NCBI GenBank assembly: GCA_040797845.1
Contig: JBFNFA010000001.1
Location: 310,001-374,000, forward strand
From: Clostridium_AW sp040797845
GTDB lineage: Bacteria > Bacillota > Clostridia > Clostridiales > Clostridiaceae
Direction of reading: 5' to 3'
DNA: 64,000 nt
A program made the position numbers and the translations under genes. The number at the start of each line of letters is the position of its first letter. Positions within the stretch are counted from its first letter, which is position 1. The notes under the pieces are model-generated. The model had not been told where the DNA came from, ran no database searches, and saw only the letters and a program-made list of their open reading frames with translations. Shown piece after piece: positions 16,329 to 25,285 of this stretch.

Positions 16329-17147
16329 ATGAATTTATTAGACAAGATAAATAAAGCAAAAGAATATATAAGATCAATTGAGGATTCTTCCATAGATGTT
16401 GGGATTATTTTAGGCACTGGCCTTGGAAGCTTAGCTGAAGAGATTGAGAACAAAAAAATTATAAAATATGAAGATATACCTTGTTTCCCAATATCTACAG
16501 TAGTTGGTCATGCTGGAGAGCTTATAATTGGGGACTTGATGGGGAAAAAAGTACTGGCTTTGAATGGAAGATTTCATTACTATGAAGGTTATTGCATGGA
16601 AGATGTAACATTTCCAGTAAGGGTGATGAATGCCTTAGATATAAAAAATATTATAGTATCAAATGCAGCAGGAGGAATGAATCCTAACTTTGAGCCAGGG
16701 GATTTAATGATTATAAAAGATCATATTAATCTTATAGGAGATAATCCTCTTATAGGAAGGAACTATGAAGAATTAGGAGCGAGATTTCCTGATATGTCAA
16801 ATGCCTACTGTAAAGAGTATGTAAACTTAGTTAAGAAATGTGCAGAAGATTTAGATATAAAAGTTCAACAAGGAATTTACATAGCAATATCAGGACCCAA
16901 CTATGAAACACCAGCGGAGCTTAGAATGCTAAGGCTTTTAGGCGGAGATGCTGTAGGAATGTCAACCGTTCCAGAAGTTATAGTTGCAAACCATATGGGA
17001 ATGAAGGTTTTAGGCATATCCTGTATTACAGATATGGCTCTAGCAGATAATTTAGAACCATTGGACCACTTAAAAGTTGTAGAAACAGCTAATAAGGCTA
17101 AGACTAAATTTGTTACTTTAGTAAAAGAGACTATAAAGAAGATGTAA
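16329..17147 (+). CDS. Second purine-nucleoside phosphorylase (paralog)
   Basis: A 272-residue enzyme starting ATG behind GAAAGGAAGG. It aligns along its whole length with the upstream gene: ILGTGLGSLAEEIE near 26, GRFHYYEGY near 84, IVSNAAGGMN near 113 and SGPNYETPAELRMLRLLGG near 189. It looks like a tandem duplicate that has diverged considerably, possibly with a different purine preference (for example inosine/guanosine versus xanthosine); residue differences in the base site cannot be judged without structure. Confidence 0.87.
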   Translation: MNLLDKINKAKEYIRSIEDSSIDVGIILGTGLGSLAEEIENKKIIKYEDIPCFPISTVVGHAGELIIGDLMGKKVLALNGRFHYYEGYCMEDVTFPVRVMNALDIKNIIVSNAAGGMNPNFEPGDLMIIKDHINLIGDNPLIGRNYEELGARFPDMSNAYCKEYVNLVKKCAEDLDIKVQQGIYIAISGPNYETPAELRMLRLLGGDAVGMSTVPEVIVANHMGMKVLGISCITDMALADNLEPLDHLKVVETANKAKTKFVTLVKETIKKM

Positions 17148-17163
17148 CTAAGAGGTGATTAAT

Positions 17164-18468
17164 ATGAGGATGTATGACCTTATTTTAAAGAAAAGAAATG
17201 GTGAAGAGCTCACCACTGAAGAAATTAAATACTTTATAGAAAACTACACTAATAGTAATATACCAGATTATCAAGCTTCTGCTTTACTCATGGCTATTTA
17301 TTTTCAAAAAATGAATAAGAGAGAGACCGCTGATTTAACTATGGCAATGGCTCACTCAGGGGATGTATTAGATTTATCCGCTATAGATGGAATTAAAGTA
17401 GATAAGCATAGTACAGGTGGTGTAGGCGATACTACTACTTTAATTTTAGGTCCTATGGTGGCAGCCTTAGGTATTCCTGTAGCTAAAATGTCCGGTAGAG
17501 GTCTTGGACATACTGGGGGAACCATAGATAAACTAGAAGCCTTTAAGGGTTTTTCTGTGGAAATGTCAGAGGAAGATTTTATAGAAAATGTAAACAAAAT
17601 AAAGCTAGTAGTAGGGGGACAAACGGGAAATTTAGCACCTGCTGATAAAAAGATTTATGCATTGAGAGATGTAACAGCTACCGTTGACAATATAAGTTTA
17701 ATAGCTTCAAGTATAATGAGCAAAAAAATAGCTTCAGGAGCAGATTGTATAGTATTAGATGTTAAAGTAGGAGAAGGGGCTTTTATGAAAAACAAGGAGG
17801 CCGCTTTTGAATTAGCAGAGGAAATGGTGGCTATAGGGAAGAGTGTAGGAAGAAATACTGTAGCTGTAATTTCAGATATGGATCAACCATTGGGCTTTGC
17901 AATAGGAAATGCTCTTGAGGTAAAAGAAGCAATAGATACTTTAAAGGGAGAGGGGCCAGAGGATTTATATGAGCTTTGCTTAACTTTAGGATCTCATATG
18001 GTAGTATTAGCAGGTAGGGCTAAGGACGATAAAGAAGCTAGAGATATGTTAATAGAGACAGTAAAGAGCGGCAGAGCTTTAGAAAAACTTAAAGAATTTG
18101 TAAAGGCTCAAGGAGGAGATGAAAGCAGTATAGATGATACTGAAAAGTTATCTAAAGCTGAGTTTATTATTCCTGTTAAAGCAGATAAAGACGGATTTAT
18201 AAGAAAAATACATGCTGAAAAAATTGGAATAATTGCAGCTGAACTAGGAGCAGGTAGAGCTACTAAGGAAGATGTGATCGATTTATCTGTTGGCATAGTT
18301 TTAGCTAAAAAAAGAGGAGAAAAAGTTAACAAGGGTGATGTATTAGCATATGTTCATGCTAATGATAAAGAAAAAGGGGAAAAAGCTATAAGCGGCATAT
18401 TGAATAATTATGAAATAGCTTCTGAATTTTCAGATAATATCCCTCTTGTGTATGGAATTGTAAGATAG
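17164..18468 (+). CDS. pdp: Pyrimidine-nucleoside phosphorylase
   Basis: A 434-residue enzyme from ATG 17164 (MRMYDLILKK, matching the family start) behind AGAGGTG. It has the glycosyltransferase family 3 signature SGRGLGHTGGTIDKLEA near 110, the phosphate-binding KHSTGGVGDTTT near 80, and an Arg-Ser/Lys binding region. It splits uridine and thymidine with phosphate. It ends the salvage operon and is followed by a terminator. Confidence 0.92.
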   Translation: MRMYDLILKKRNGEELTTEEIKYFIENYTNSNIPDYQASALLMAIYFQKMNKRETADLTMAMAHSGDVLDLSAIDGIKVDKHSTGGVGDTTTLILGPMVAALGIPVAKMSGRGLGHTGGTIDKLEAFKGFSVEMSEEDFIENVNKIKLVVGGQTGNLAPADKKIYALRDVTATVDNISLIASSIMSKKIASGADCIVLDVKVGEGAFMKNKEAAFELAEEMVAIGKSVGRNTVAVISDMDQPLGFAIGNALEVKEAIDTLKGEGPEDLYELCLTLGSHMVVLAGRAKDDKEARDMLIETVKSGRALEKLKEFVKAQGGDESSIDDTEKLSKAEFIIPVKADKDGFIRKIHAEKIGIIAAELGAGRATKEDVIDLSVGIVLAKKRGEKVNKGDVLAYVHANDKEKGEKAISGILNNYEIASEFSDNIPLVYGIVR

Positions 18469-18480
18469 TTTCAAATAAAA

Positions 18481-18515
18481 ATCAGTAATACTGTTAGTAT
18501 TACTGATTTTTTATT
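18481..18515 (+). terminator. Terminator of the nucleoside salvage operon
   Basis: A perfect 12-base stem (18481-18492 and 18496-18507) with a three-base loop, followed by a T-rich run, 13 bases after pdp. Confidence 0.88.
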
Positions 18516-18638
18516 TAAAGTATTAAGTAAATTATTATAGGGAATTATATAAATAAATTAATTCTGTATCATAAGTTACCGAATTACGGATTTCAATGTA
18601 TTATACTTTAATTATAGAAAATATTGGAGGGTGATTTT

Positions 18639-18983
18639 ATGAATAATAATTTAATTAAAAATATAGAATTTTCTAGAGTTTTAAATATGGAGAACTTAGT
18701 TGAATATGGAGAAGGCAAGGTAATAAGCAGAACTCTATCTCAAGGAAAAGCTTCTAGTGTTACTTTATTTGCCTTTGACAAAAATGAGGAAATAAGCTCT
18801 CACTCTTCCTCTGGAGATGCTATGGTGCATATTTTAGATGGGGAAGCTCAAATAACTGTTGGAGATGAAAACTTCAATGTGAAAAAGGGAGAAGTTATCG
18901 TAATGCCTTCAGGAGTACCTCATGCTCTTTTAGCAACTGAAAAATTTAAAATGCTCCTAATTGTAATATTTAAACAGGATTAA
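18639..18983 (+). CDS. Cupin-domain protein
   Basis: A 114-residue single-domain cupin; ATG 18639 follows TTGGAGGGTG. Cupin motif 1 is present as EEISSHSSSGDAMVHILDGE with part of the usual His set, and motif 2 as PSGVPHALLAT. Such proteins bind a metal and may act as small sensors or isomerases. It is flanked by terminators, so it is a single-gene unit with its own promoter. Substrate is not evident. Confidence 0.8.
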   Translation: MNNNLIKNIEFSRVLNMENLVEYGEGKVISRTLSQGKASSVTLFAFDKNEEISSHSSSGDAMVHILDGEAQITVGDENFNVKKGEVIVMPSGVPHALLATEKFKMLLIVIFKQD

Positions 18984-19003
18984 ATATTTGACTAATAAAA
19001 GGC

Positions 19004-19048
19004 TCTGTCTCGCTTTAAAAATTATTTTTTAGAACGAGACAGAACTTT
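19004..19048 (+). terminator. Bidirectional terminator between convergent genes
   Basis: A nine-base stem (TCTGTCTCG at 19004-19012 with CGAGACAGA at 19035-19043), A/T-rich loop, T run after it on the + strand and an A run before it serving the - strand gene. Confidence 0.78.
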
Positions 19049-19058
19049 TTTTAATAGC

Positions 19059-21035
19059 TTATTTGTTAATATTAATTATAGTTTGGCCATTAGGGTTTTT
19101 ATTTACATTAAATTTATATCCCATTGATTCAAATATGAATTTTGTTTGAATATAGGAAGGTGATTTTTCATCTAATAATAAATTTTTATTTGGTAGATCA
19201 ATTGATTTACCATTGATATAAATTTCAATGGTTTTTCTTGGAATCCAAGAATTTTTATTAACTGCTATTCTAGTTATTTCATCTTGAACTTCATTAGCCA
19301 GTATTAAGGCATCAGTACACTTGTCCATTATATAATTATTTAGAAGATCACTAGCTTTCTTAGTATTTTTTTTACTTATCTCTATATATTGTTGTTCAAT
19401 TTCAGGAAGTTCCTTAAGTGTAGCTTTTTCATAAGGAGCAAATTTTGAGCTTATAGCATCATGATAAAGTGAATAGAAACCAAAGGTTCTTGTATCTATC
19501 TGCTGGAATAATGATGCAGCTTTTGGACTTTCAAAATCAGAATGCACTTTATCTATACCAACGTAAAATGGAACATAAACTGAGTTACATGGAGGTGAAA
19601 ATGTATGCAACATTAAACCAAGTTCATTGGGTACATTTGGTCTTGCAACAAGAAGTCCTGAAGAAACAGTACGTCCCCAGTCTAAATCATGGCTGCATAC
19701 ACCACGAATATATAAATTTGATTTTACTATATCTTCCTTTGGAAATAGCTTTACAAATTCATGGTCTTCCCATTGGGCATATTCTGTACTATAAAAAGGA
19801 ATTTGATTTGTATTTACAACTTTTCCACTAGGTAAAGTATAGGTATCATAATGATCACGAGAAGCAGTCATCATTGTATCCATAGTGATTTTGCCAAAGT
19901 TGTTTTTCATAATTGATAAGGCTCTTTGATAACGCATTTCTGTAGTATACATCTTTTCTATAGGCGTTCTTTTGTTTAAATCATTATCTTCTGGATATCC
20001 TTCTAAAACGTTATAAACCTTCTTAAAGTTAATTTTCTTAGCATTTTTATCTACCCAGCCTTGTTTAATTGAAAAACTTACTAAATCTGATGAACATAGA
20101 TCATAGTCATCTTCTATCTGATACTGATTAGATCTTGCGGAAACAGTATCCACATATTTTTTTGCAGCCCATCTATGGCCAGTTACTTCTACTACCCATA
20201 GTTCATTTGGGTCGCCAATTTCAAACATGATTCCATTCCAAGCTTGGCCATATTTTTCTACTAATTTTGTTGCTATCTCTACACCTTCTCTAGCGGTTTT
20301 TGCTCTCTCAAGTATGAGTCTAATCATATCATTATCATGTAATCCTGCTTCAAAATCTAAATAATCCCTTGATGGAGCATCGTTGTTAGCAACAATTACC
20401 TGATGCTCATTAATACCCATGCCAAGTCCCCAACGACCAGCAGTTCTATTACCTACAAATTTATATGTTTTTGATATTTGAGGTATGTCTATATATGCAG
20501 CTTCATATATCCCATTACTTGGATGAGTAGAGGCAGCTTGAACTGTTACTTCACAAAGAGCAGTTGCGCCTTGGTCACGATTTTTCATGATCATAGTGCC
20601 TTTACCATCTTTTAAGGCCTTACCTTGAGCAAGCATTGTAGTGCATTCCCCTTCAAAACCTACAATATTCTTATCAAAGGCATTAAATAATAAAAGGTCT
20701 TTGTAAGGTATGTCAGTACTGTCAGATACCCCTTTAATCCAATCTAATTTTTCAGGTAATATTTCTTTATAAAGTTTCTCTGTCTTGTCAACGTTTTCAT
20801 AAATGATAGACCAGCTAAGATTTTTTAATTTAGCTTCATTCTTCATAACTTCTATATTTTGTATAACCTTATCTTTATATTCTTTACCAAATTCTATACC
20901 TTCATTGTAGCTACTTGTATCATTTGCTGAAGCTATGGAAGAAGAGAAAAAAATAAGTGAAAAGATTAAAAACACAGTTGTTAAAAACTTGACAAATTTT
21001 GAATTTTTACTGTAATATTTTGGTTTAGTAATCAT
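19059..21035 (-). CDS. Secreted Ntn-hydrolase (C69/C45-like peptidase or acyltransferase) with C-terminal stalk domain
   Basis: A 658-residue protein; ATG 21035 is chosen, behind AAAGGAGTGG. A signal peptide (~15-38, ending SSIASA) is followed by a ~480-residue catalytic region. The likely nucleophile is the Cys in GECTTMLAQGKAL (~131), with MKNRDQGA (~151) and WGLGMGINEHQVIVANND (~200) giving the C45/C69 Ntn-hydrolase look. Such enzymes self-cleave before the Cys, so a ~130-residue propeptide is implied. The last ~70 residues (EIYINGKSIDLPN ... FIFESMGYKF) resemble the copper-amine-oxidase-type stalk domain common in clostridial secreted proteins. Substrate unknown. Confidence 0.68.
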   Translation of the reverse strand: MITKPKYYSKNSKFVKFLTTVFLIFSLIFFSSSIASANDTSSYNEGIEFGKEYKDKVIQNIEVMKNEAKLKNLSWSIIYENVDKTEKLYKEILPEKLDWIKGVSDSTDIPYKDLLLFNAFDKNIVGFEGECTTMLAQGKALKDGKGTMIMKNRDQGATALCEVTVQAASTHPSNGIYEAAYIDIPQISKTYKFVGNRTAGRWGLGMGINEHQVIVANNDAPSRDYLDFEAGLHDNDMIRLILERAKTAREGVEIATKLVEKYGQAWNGIMFEIGDPNELWVVEVTGHRWAAKKYVDTVSARSNQYQIEDDYDLCSSDLVSFSIKQGWVDKNAKKINFKKVYNVLEGYPEDNDLNKRTPIEKMYTTEMRYQRALSIMKNNFGKITMDTMMTASRDHYDTYTLPSGKVVNTNQIPFYSTEYAQWEDHEFVKLFPKEDIVKSNLYIRGVCSHDLDWGRTVSSGLLVARPNVPNELGLMLHTFSPPCNSVYVPFYVGIDKVHSDFESPKAASLFQQIDTRTFGFYSLYHDAISSKFAPYEKATLKELPEIEQQYIEISKKNTKKASDLLNNYIMDKCTDALILANEVQDEITRIAVNKNSWIPRKTIEIYINGKSIDLPNKNLLLDEKSPSYIQTKFIFESMGYKFNVNKNPNGQTIININK

Positions 21036-21204
21036 GATAACCACTCCTTTTGCATTATATTACCTATAATATTATAATATGGAAAAATTATCAATAACAG
21101 TTAATGATAAAAATTTAATATTTTTGAATAACTAGATTATTGCATTTAAAGGGATAAATTTTGAAAGCAAGGAGAAAATATTTTTGAAAGGAGGAGAGAT
21201 AATT

Positions 21205-22389
21205 ATGAAGATAAAATTTAAAAAGATAATTAGCCTTTTGTCTTTATTTACATTTTTAACTGTTCAAGGTGCATATTTGCCATCAAAAGTAAAAGCTGAA
21301 GGTGAAGGAATAAATGTAGAGGCATCTTCTGCAATACTTATAGAGCCTACTTCTGGTAAAATAATATACGAAAAAAATCCCCATGAAAAATTAGCACCAG
21401 CATCTGTTACTAAAGTTATGACTATGCTCATTGCTATGGAGGCTATAGATTCAGGGAAGATAAAATTGACGGATAAGATAACAGTAAGTGAAGAGGCTAA
21501 GAATAAAGGTAAAAATGGCAATAGCAGTATGTTACTAGACACAGGAGAAATTAGAACAGTTGAAGAGATACTAAAAGGAATAGCAATAGCTTCTGGTAAT
21601 GATGCTGCTACAGCTATGGCTGAGTACATAGCAGGTAGTGAAGAGGCCTTTGTAAAGATGATGAATGATAGAGCACAGGAATTAGGAATGAAAAATACTA
21701 CATTTAAAAACCCTAGTGGGCTATCTGCTCCAGGACATGAGACTACAGCTCATGATATAGCTCTAATGTCAATGGAACTCATTAAACATCCTAAAGTATT
21801 AAAATATACAGGAACCTATATGGAGACAATTTCAGAGGGAAGAAAAAGCCCAATAGGATTAGTAAATCATAATAAATTAGTTAGATTTTTCAAAGGATGT
21901 GACGGCCTTAAAACTGGATTTACAAATGAAGCGAAATATTGTATATCTGCCACAGCAGTAAGAGATGACGTAAGAATGCTTGCGGTTATAATGGGAGCTC
22001 CTACTTATAAAGTAAGAAACAGAGATGCTAGTATGCTAATGAATTATGGTTTTTCTAAATTTGAAAGTATAAAAGTATTAACTAAAGATGATAATGTAGA
22101 AAAAGTACAATTAGGTAAAAATGAACAAAATTATTTTATAGCAAAGGCATCAGAAGATTTTAACCATATAGTAGAAAGAGGAAATAAGGACAAAATTACT
22201 AAAAAGTGTGTAGTAAATTTAGAGAAGAAGCATTATAATAAAGGAGAAGTAGTAGGGGTTTGTGAAATATATTCAAATGAAAAGTTGATTGGAAAAGTTA
22301 AAGTATATTGTGATAGAGATATTAAAAAAGCAGGTTTATTAGATAATTTAAAGTTTAATTTTAAAAACCTTTTTAATAATGCAATATAA
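21205..22389 (+). CDS. dacF: D-alanyl-D-alanine carboxypeptidase (S11, DacF-like)
   Basis: A 394-residue protein from ATG 21205 behind AAAGGAGG; an in-frame TTG at 21184 lies before that site. A signal peptide at 1-27 is followed by a penicillin-binding carboxypeptidase domain: PASVTKVMTMLI (SxxK), ASGNDAATAMAEY (SxN) and GLKTGFTNEA (KTG). The C terminus has the PBP5-type beta domain and an amphipathic anchoring tail. It trims the terminal D-Ala of peptidoglycan stem peptides outside the membrane. DacF-type enzymes in spore formers shape forespore peptidoglycan. Confidence 0.9.
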   Translation: MKIKFKKIISLLSLFTFLTVQGAYLPSKVKAEGEGINVEASSAILIEPTSGKIIYEKNPHEKLAPASVTKVMTMLIAMEAIDSGKIKLTDKITVSEEAKNKGKNGNSSMLLDTGEIRTVEEILKGIAIASGNDAATAMAEYIAGSEEAFVKMMNDRAQELGMKNTTFKNPSGLSAPGHETTAHDIALMSMELIKHPKVLKYTGTYMETISEGRKSPIGLVNHNKLVRFFKGCDGLKTGFTNEAKYCISATAVRDDVRMLAVIMGAPTYKVRNRDASMLMNYGFSKFESIKVLTKDDNVEKVQLGKNEQNYFIAKASEDFNHIVERGNKDKITKKCVVNLEKKHYNKGEVVGVCEIYSNEKLIGKVKVYCDRDIKKAGLLDNLKFNFKNLFNNAI

Positions 22390-22401
22390 GTACAAAATAT
22401 A

Positions 22402-22432
22402 TGATAGTCTACTATGGACTATCATATATTTT
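22402..22432 (+). terminator. Terminator after dacF
   Basis: ATGATAGTC and GACTATCAT pair around a short loop, followed by ATATTTTTTG, twelve bases after the stop codon. Confidence 0.75.
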
Positions 22433-22449
22433 TTGATAGGGAGTCTGAA

Positions 22450-22900
22450 GTGAAGGTAAAGTTAATCAACAAGTTAAATGACGAAATAATAGAATACGTA
22501 AATAATGGGATTTTAAAACTATCAGCACAGATAGGATGATAAAAGAGTTACATTTAATATGAAAATCATATTGAATGTAGTCTACATCTTCACAAAAATA
22601 ATTATAATATATATAATTTATTAAGGAAAACACTTACTATTATAGAGTAATTTTAGCGTGGAATAATAAATTACAATATAAAATAATAAACTTTTAAAAA
22701 TATCTAAAAGACATTCAATTATCCTTTAGTGGAAACTATGTAAGGAGCAAGGTGACATAAATGGAAAAGCAATTGGAGATATAATAGAATGGATTAAAGA
22801 AGTTAAATTATGTATTGGTATAAAAGAGGACAAAGATTACTTGAAAAAACATTTAGGAGAGATAAAAGATGACGTTAAATATAAAGATAGAAAACTTTGA
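22450..22900 (+). pseudogene. Frameshifted relic between dacF and scpA
   Basis: A coding-like start (KVKLINKLNDEIIEYVNNG from a GTG at 22450) runs into TGA at ~22537. Coding-like blocks continue in the same and other frames, and the last one (NGKAIGDIIEWIKEVKL) ends at a stop at 22898-22900, overlapping the beginning of scpA. Several stops and at least one frameshift are needed to join them. It looks like one gene of ~140 codons in advanced decay. The family is not recognised. Confidence 0.45.
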
Positions 22901-23618
22901 AGGTCCTTTTGACTTACTGTTGCATTTGATAAAAGAAAATAAACTTAACATATATAACATAAGGGTTTCAGAAATCACAAATCAGTATATACAATATATA
23001 AATTCAATGAAGGAAATGGATTTGGAGATAACATCAGAATTTATATTGATGGCTGCTACATTAATAAATATAAAGTCAAAGGAATTATTACCTAAGGAAT
23101 TAAATGATGAAACTGCTATGACATTAGAAGAAAAAGATCCAGAAAAGGATCTATTAGAAAAATTAATTCAATATAAAAAGTTTAAAGCATCTGCTGCTTT
23201 TTTTAGAGACAGAATGGCCTTAGAAGAAATTATGTTTACTAAAAAGCCTGAAGTTATTGAAGAAGAAAAGTCCTTTGAGGAGGAAAATATTTTTAAAAAT
23301 ATAACTATGTTAGATTTATATAATTTATATAATGAACTTATAAGAATATATGCAAATAAAATAAATATAGACCTTATACCAAAAGAAATACCTATAGATA
23401 AATATAAAATAGAAGATAAAATGCTTATAATTAAGGATTTTATTATAAGAAATAAAAGAACTACATTTAATCAAATAGCAAAAGAGTGCAGCTGTAAAAT
23501 AGAAATTGTTGTATCTTTTTTAGCACTATTGGAACTAATAAGACTTAAAACTGTAAAAGTAGTACAAGAAGGAAATTTCTTGGAAATAATCGTAGAAAGG
23601 AGCAGTGATGATGAATAA
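22869..23618 (+). CDS. scpA: Segregation and condensation protein A
   Basis: A 249-residue kleisin starting ATG behind TAGGAGAGA. The start MTLNIKIENFEGPFDLLLHL is the hallmark of ScpA and interacts with SMC. The middle is acidic and helical, with the C-terminal winged helix (FNQIAKECSCKIEIVVSFLALLEL region) binding SMC's cap. With ScpB and SMC it organises and segregates the chromosome. The gene overlaps scpB by 8-14 bases. Confidence 0.95.
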   Translation: MTLNIKIENFEGPFDLLLHLIKENKLNIYNIRVSEITNQYIQYINSMKEMDLEITSEFILMAATLINIKSKELLPKELNDETAMTLEEKDPEKDLLEKLIQYKKFKASAAFFRDRMALEEIMFTKKPEVIEEEKSFEEENIFKNITMLDLYNLYNELIRIYANKINIDLIPKEIPIDKYKIEDKMLIIKDFIIRNKRTTFNQIAKECSCKIEIVVSFLALLELIRLKTVKVVQEGNFLEIIVERSSDDE

Positions 23619-24186
23619 GATAAATTTAAATCAAATGGATGTGGAAGGGAATTGTTATAAAAGTAGGTATATTTCTGTAATTGAGTCTCTGCTGTTTGCT
23701 AGTGGTGAACCTTTAAAAATAAGAGAATTAAGTAATATATTAGATTGTAGTATAAATTTTACAAAAGAATTGATAGATAATATGAAGGAAAACTATGAGG
23801 CCTTAGATAGGGGAATAAGGTTGTTAGAATTAGATGATAGTATTCAGCTATGTACAAAAAAAGAAAATTCCTCATTCCTTCAAAAATTACTGAAAACCAA
23901 TGTTAGGCAATCTTTATCTCAGGCAGCACTAGAATCTTTAGCAATAATCGCCTATAGACAACCTATAACTAGAGTAGATATTGATGAAATAAGAGGAGTA
24001 AAAAGTGATAGAGCTGTACAAACTCTTATTGAAAAAAAACTTATAAAAGAATGTGGAAGATTAGATGTACCAGGCAGACCTATACTTTATAGTACTACTG
24101 AAGAATTTTTAAAAAATTTTGGACTTCAAAGTTTAGAGCAAATGCCTAATTTAGAAGATGTATTAAATATGTATGAAGAAGAATAA
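23608..24186 (+). CDS. scpB: Segregation and condensation protein B
   Basis: A ~192-residue protein; AAAGGAG at 23596-23602 fits ATG 23608 or 23611. Two winged-helix domains are visible: ESLLFASGEPLKIRELSNIL near 27 and the conserved ALESLAIIAYRQPITRVDID near 107 with GRPILYSTTEEFLKNFGL near 155. It dimerises and bridges ScpA in the condensin-like complex. Overlap with scpA indicates translational coupling. Confidence 0.94.
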   Translation: MMNKINLNQMDVEGNCYKSRYISVIESLLFASGEPLKIRELSNILDCSINFTKELIDNMKENYEALDRGIRLLELDDSIQLCTKKENSSFLQKLLKTNVRQSLSQAALESLAIIAYRQPITRVDIDEIRGVKSDRAVQTLIEKKLIKECGRLDVPGRPILYSTTEEFLKNFGLQSLEQMPNLEDVLNMYEEE

Positions 24187-24206
24187 GGTTACTCAAAAGA
24201 GTAGCC

Positions 24207-24617
24207 CTATTCTTCTATATTTGAGGAGGAATTTTTTTCACATTTATTTTTACCAACGTATTCTTGAAGCATTTCCATTAGCTGTGGAACAGTATCGATT
24301 ATTCTATCATAAGAGCTATTAGCCTCAAGAGGAAGCAGTCTTGCAGTATTGTTTTTTAGAACTAAGAAGGCTACCGGTTTTAAGGTAACTCCTGCCCCTG
24401 AACCGCCACCAAATGGATATTTTTGGTTTTCATTTGACAGACATTGATTAAATTCACTACCTCCGGAAGCAAAGCCGAAGGAGACTCTTGATATTGGTAT
24501 TATAAAAGATCCATCTTTAGTTTCTACTGGATCTCCAACAATAGTATTAACATCTATCATGTTTTTTAAATTTTCCATAGTGCTTTTCATTAAGTTTTCT
24601 ATTGGATGATTATCCAT
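24207..24617 (-). CDS. ytfJ: Sporulation protein YtfJ (GerW family)
   Basis: A 136-residue protein from ATG 24617, seven bases after GGAGGT; the TTG at 24623 is too close. It matches GerW/YtfJ: HPIENLMKSTMENLKNMID at the start, GDPVETKDGSFIIPISRVSF, a Gly-rich GGGSGAGV loop and the C-terminal VPQLMEMLQEY. Needed for normal spore germination in Bacillus (GerW). It overlaps the upstream DUF2953 gene by eight bases, the usual pair in clostridia. Confidence 0.9.
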   Translation of the reverse strand: MDNHPIENLMKSTMENLKNMIDVNTIVGDPVETKDGSFIIPISRVSFGFASGGSEFNQCLSNENQKYPFGGGSGAGVTLKPVAFLVLKNNTARLLPLEANSSYDRIIDTVPQLMEMLQEYVGKNKCEKNSSSNIEE

Positions 24618-25155
24618 ATACAATACCTCCTTTTATATCTTTCGTTTTTTTATTGTAATTTTTCCTGAATAATATGTATATATAGATAATTTTAACTAAA
24701 CTTACATAAATTATTCCTTTTAGCTCTAAATTTAAAAAAAATTTATTAAACTCAGGAGTTAAATTAAAATCTATATTTTTAGTTTTAAATATAGATGTAA
24801 TTGAATTTTCTACAAAAGGATAAATAGAATGGATTAAACCAAATAATATTGCAGTTATTGCCGCATCGTCTAAACCATATATTAAATTAGTTTGTAATTT
24901 TAAAACGGGCTTTAATTTACTATTTTTTAAAGTAAGCCAAATCACTTTAATATCACTTGAGGTGATTTTTTTTTGTTCTGTTATTACTTTTAGCTCTTTT
25001 CCCTTTTCACCTAATTCTTTTGAATCCATTTTAATGTCTTTGCCTAATATCTTTATTTTTAGAATATTTAAATCATAAAATAAATAAAATTTTATAGGAA
25101 TTGGGATAATAGTAATAATGCATATAGATATAATAAACACCAATAGTTTAAACAT
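24610..25155 (-). CDS. DUF2953 membrane-associated protein
   Basis: A 181-residue protein from ATG 25155 behind GGAGGAG; earlier in-frame codons have no RBS. An N-terminal hydrophobic segment (FKLLVFIISICIITIIPIPI) is followed by a charged middle and a C-terminal half with GLDDAAITAILFGLIHSIYP and a conserved NLELKGIIYVSLVKIIYIY helix, as in DUF2953 proteins paired with YtfJ. Probably expressed during sporulation with ytfJ. Function unknown. Confidence 0.78.
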   Translation of the reverse strand: MFKLLVFIISICIITIIPIPIKFYLFYDLNILKIKILGKDIKMDSKELGEKGKELKVITEQKKITSSDIKVIWLTLKNSKLKPVLKLQTNLIYGLDDAAITAILFGLIHSIYPFVENSITSIFKTKNIDFNLTPEFNKFFLNLELKGIIYVSLVKIIYIYILFRKNYNKKTKDIKGGIVYG

Positions 25156-25285
25156 GCTAACTCCTCCATTTAATCCCTTATAATTATAACCACAGGAGTA
25201 AAAACTATACAAAGGCTATGGAAGTATTTATATGAGTAATAAAATAATTGTGTAAAAAATAATAAACAGAGGAAGAGGTGGTAAA

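Noticed and set aside
19469..19831. 120-codon + strand frame inside the secreted hydrolase gene
   Set aside because: It is antisense to a strongly supported gene with signal peptide and motifs, and has no RBS.
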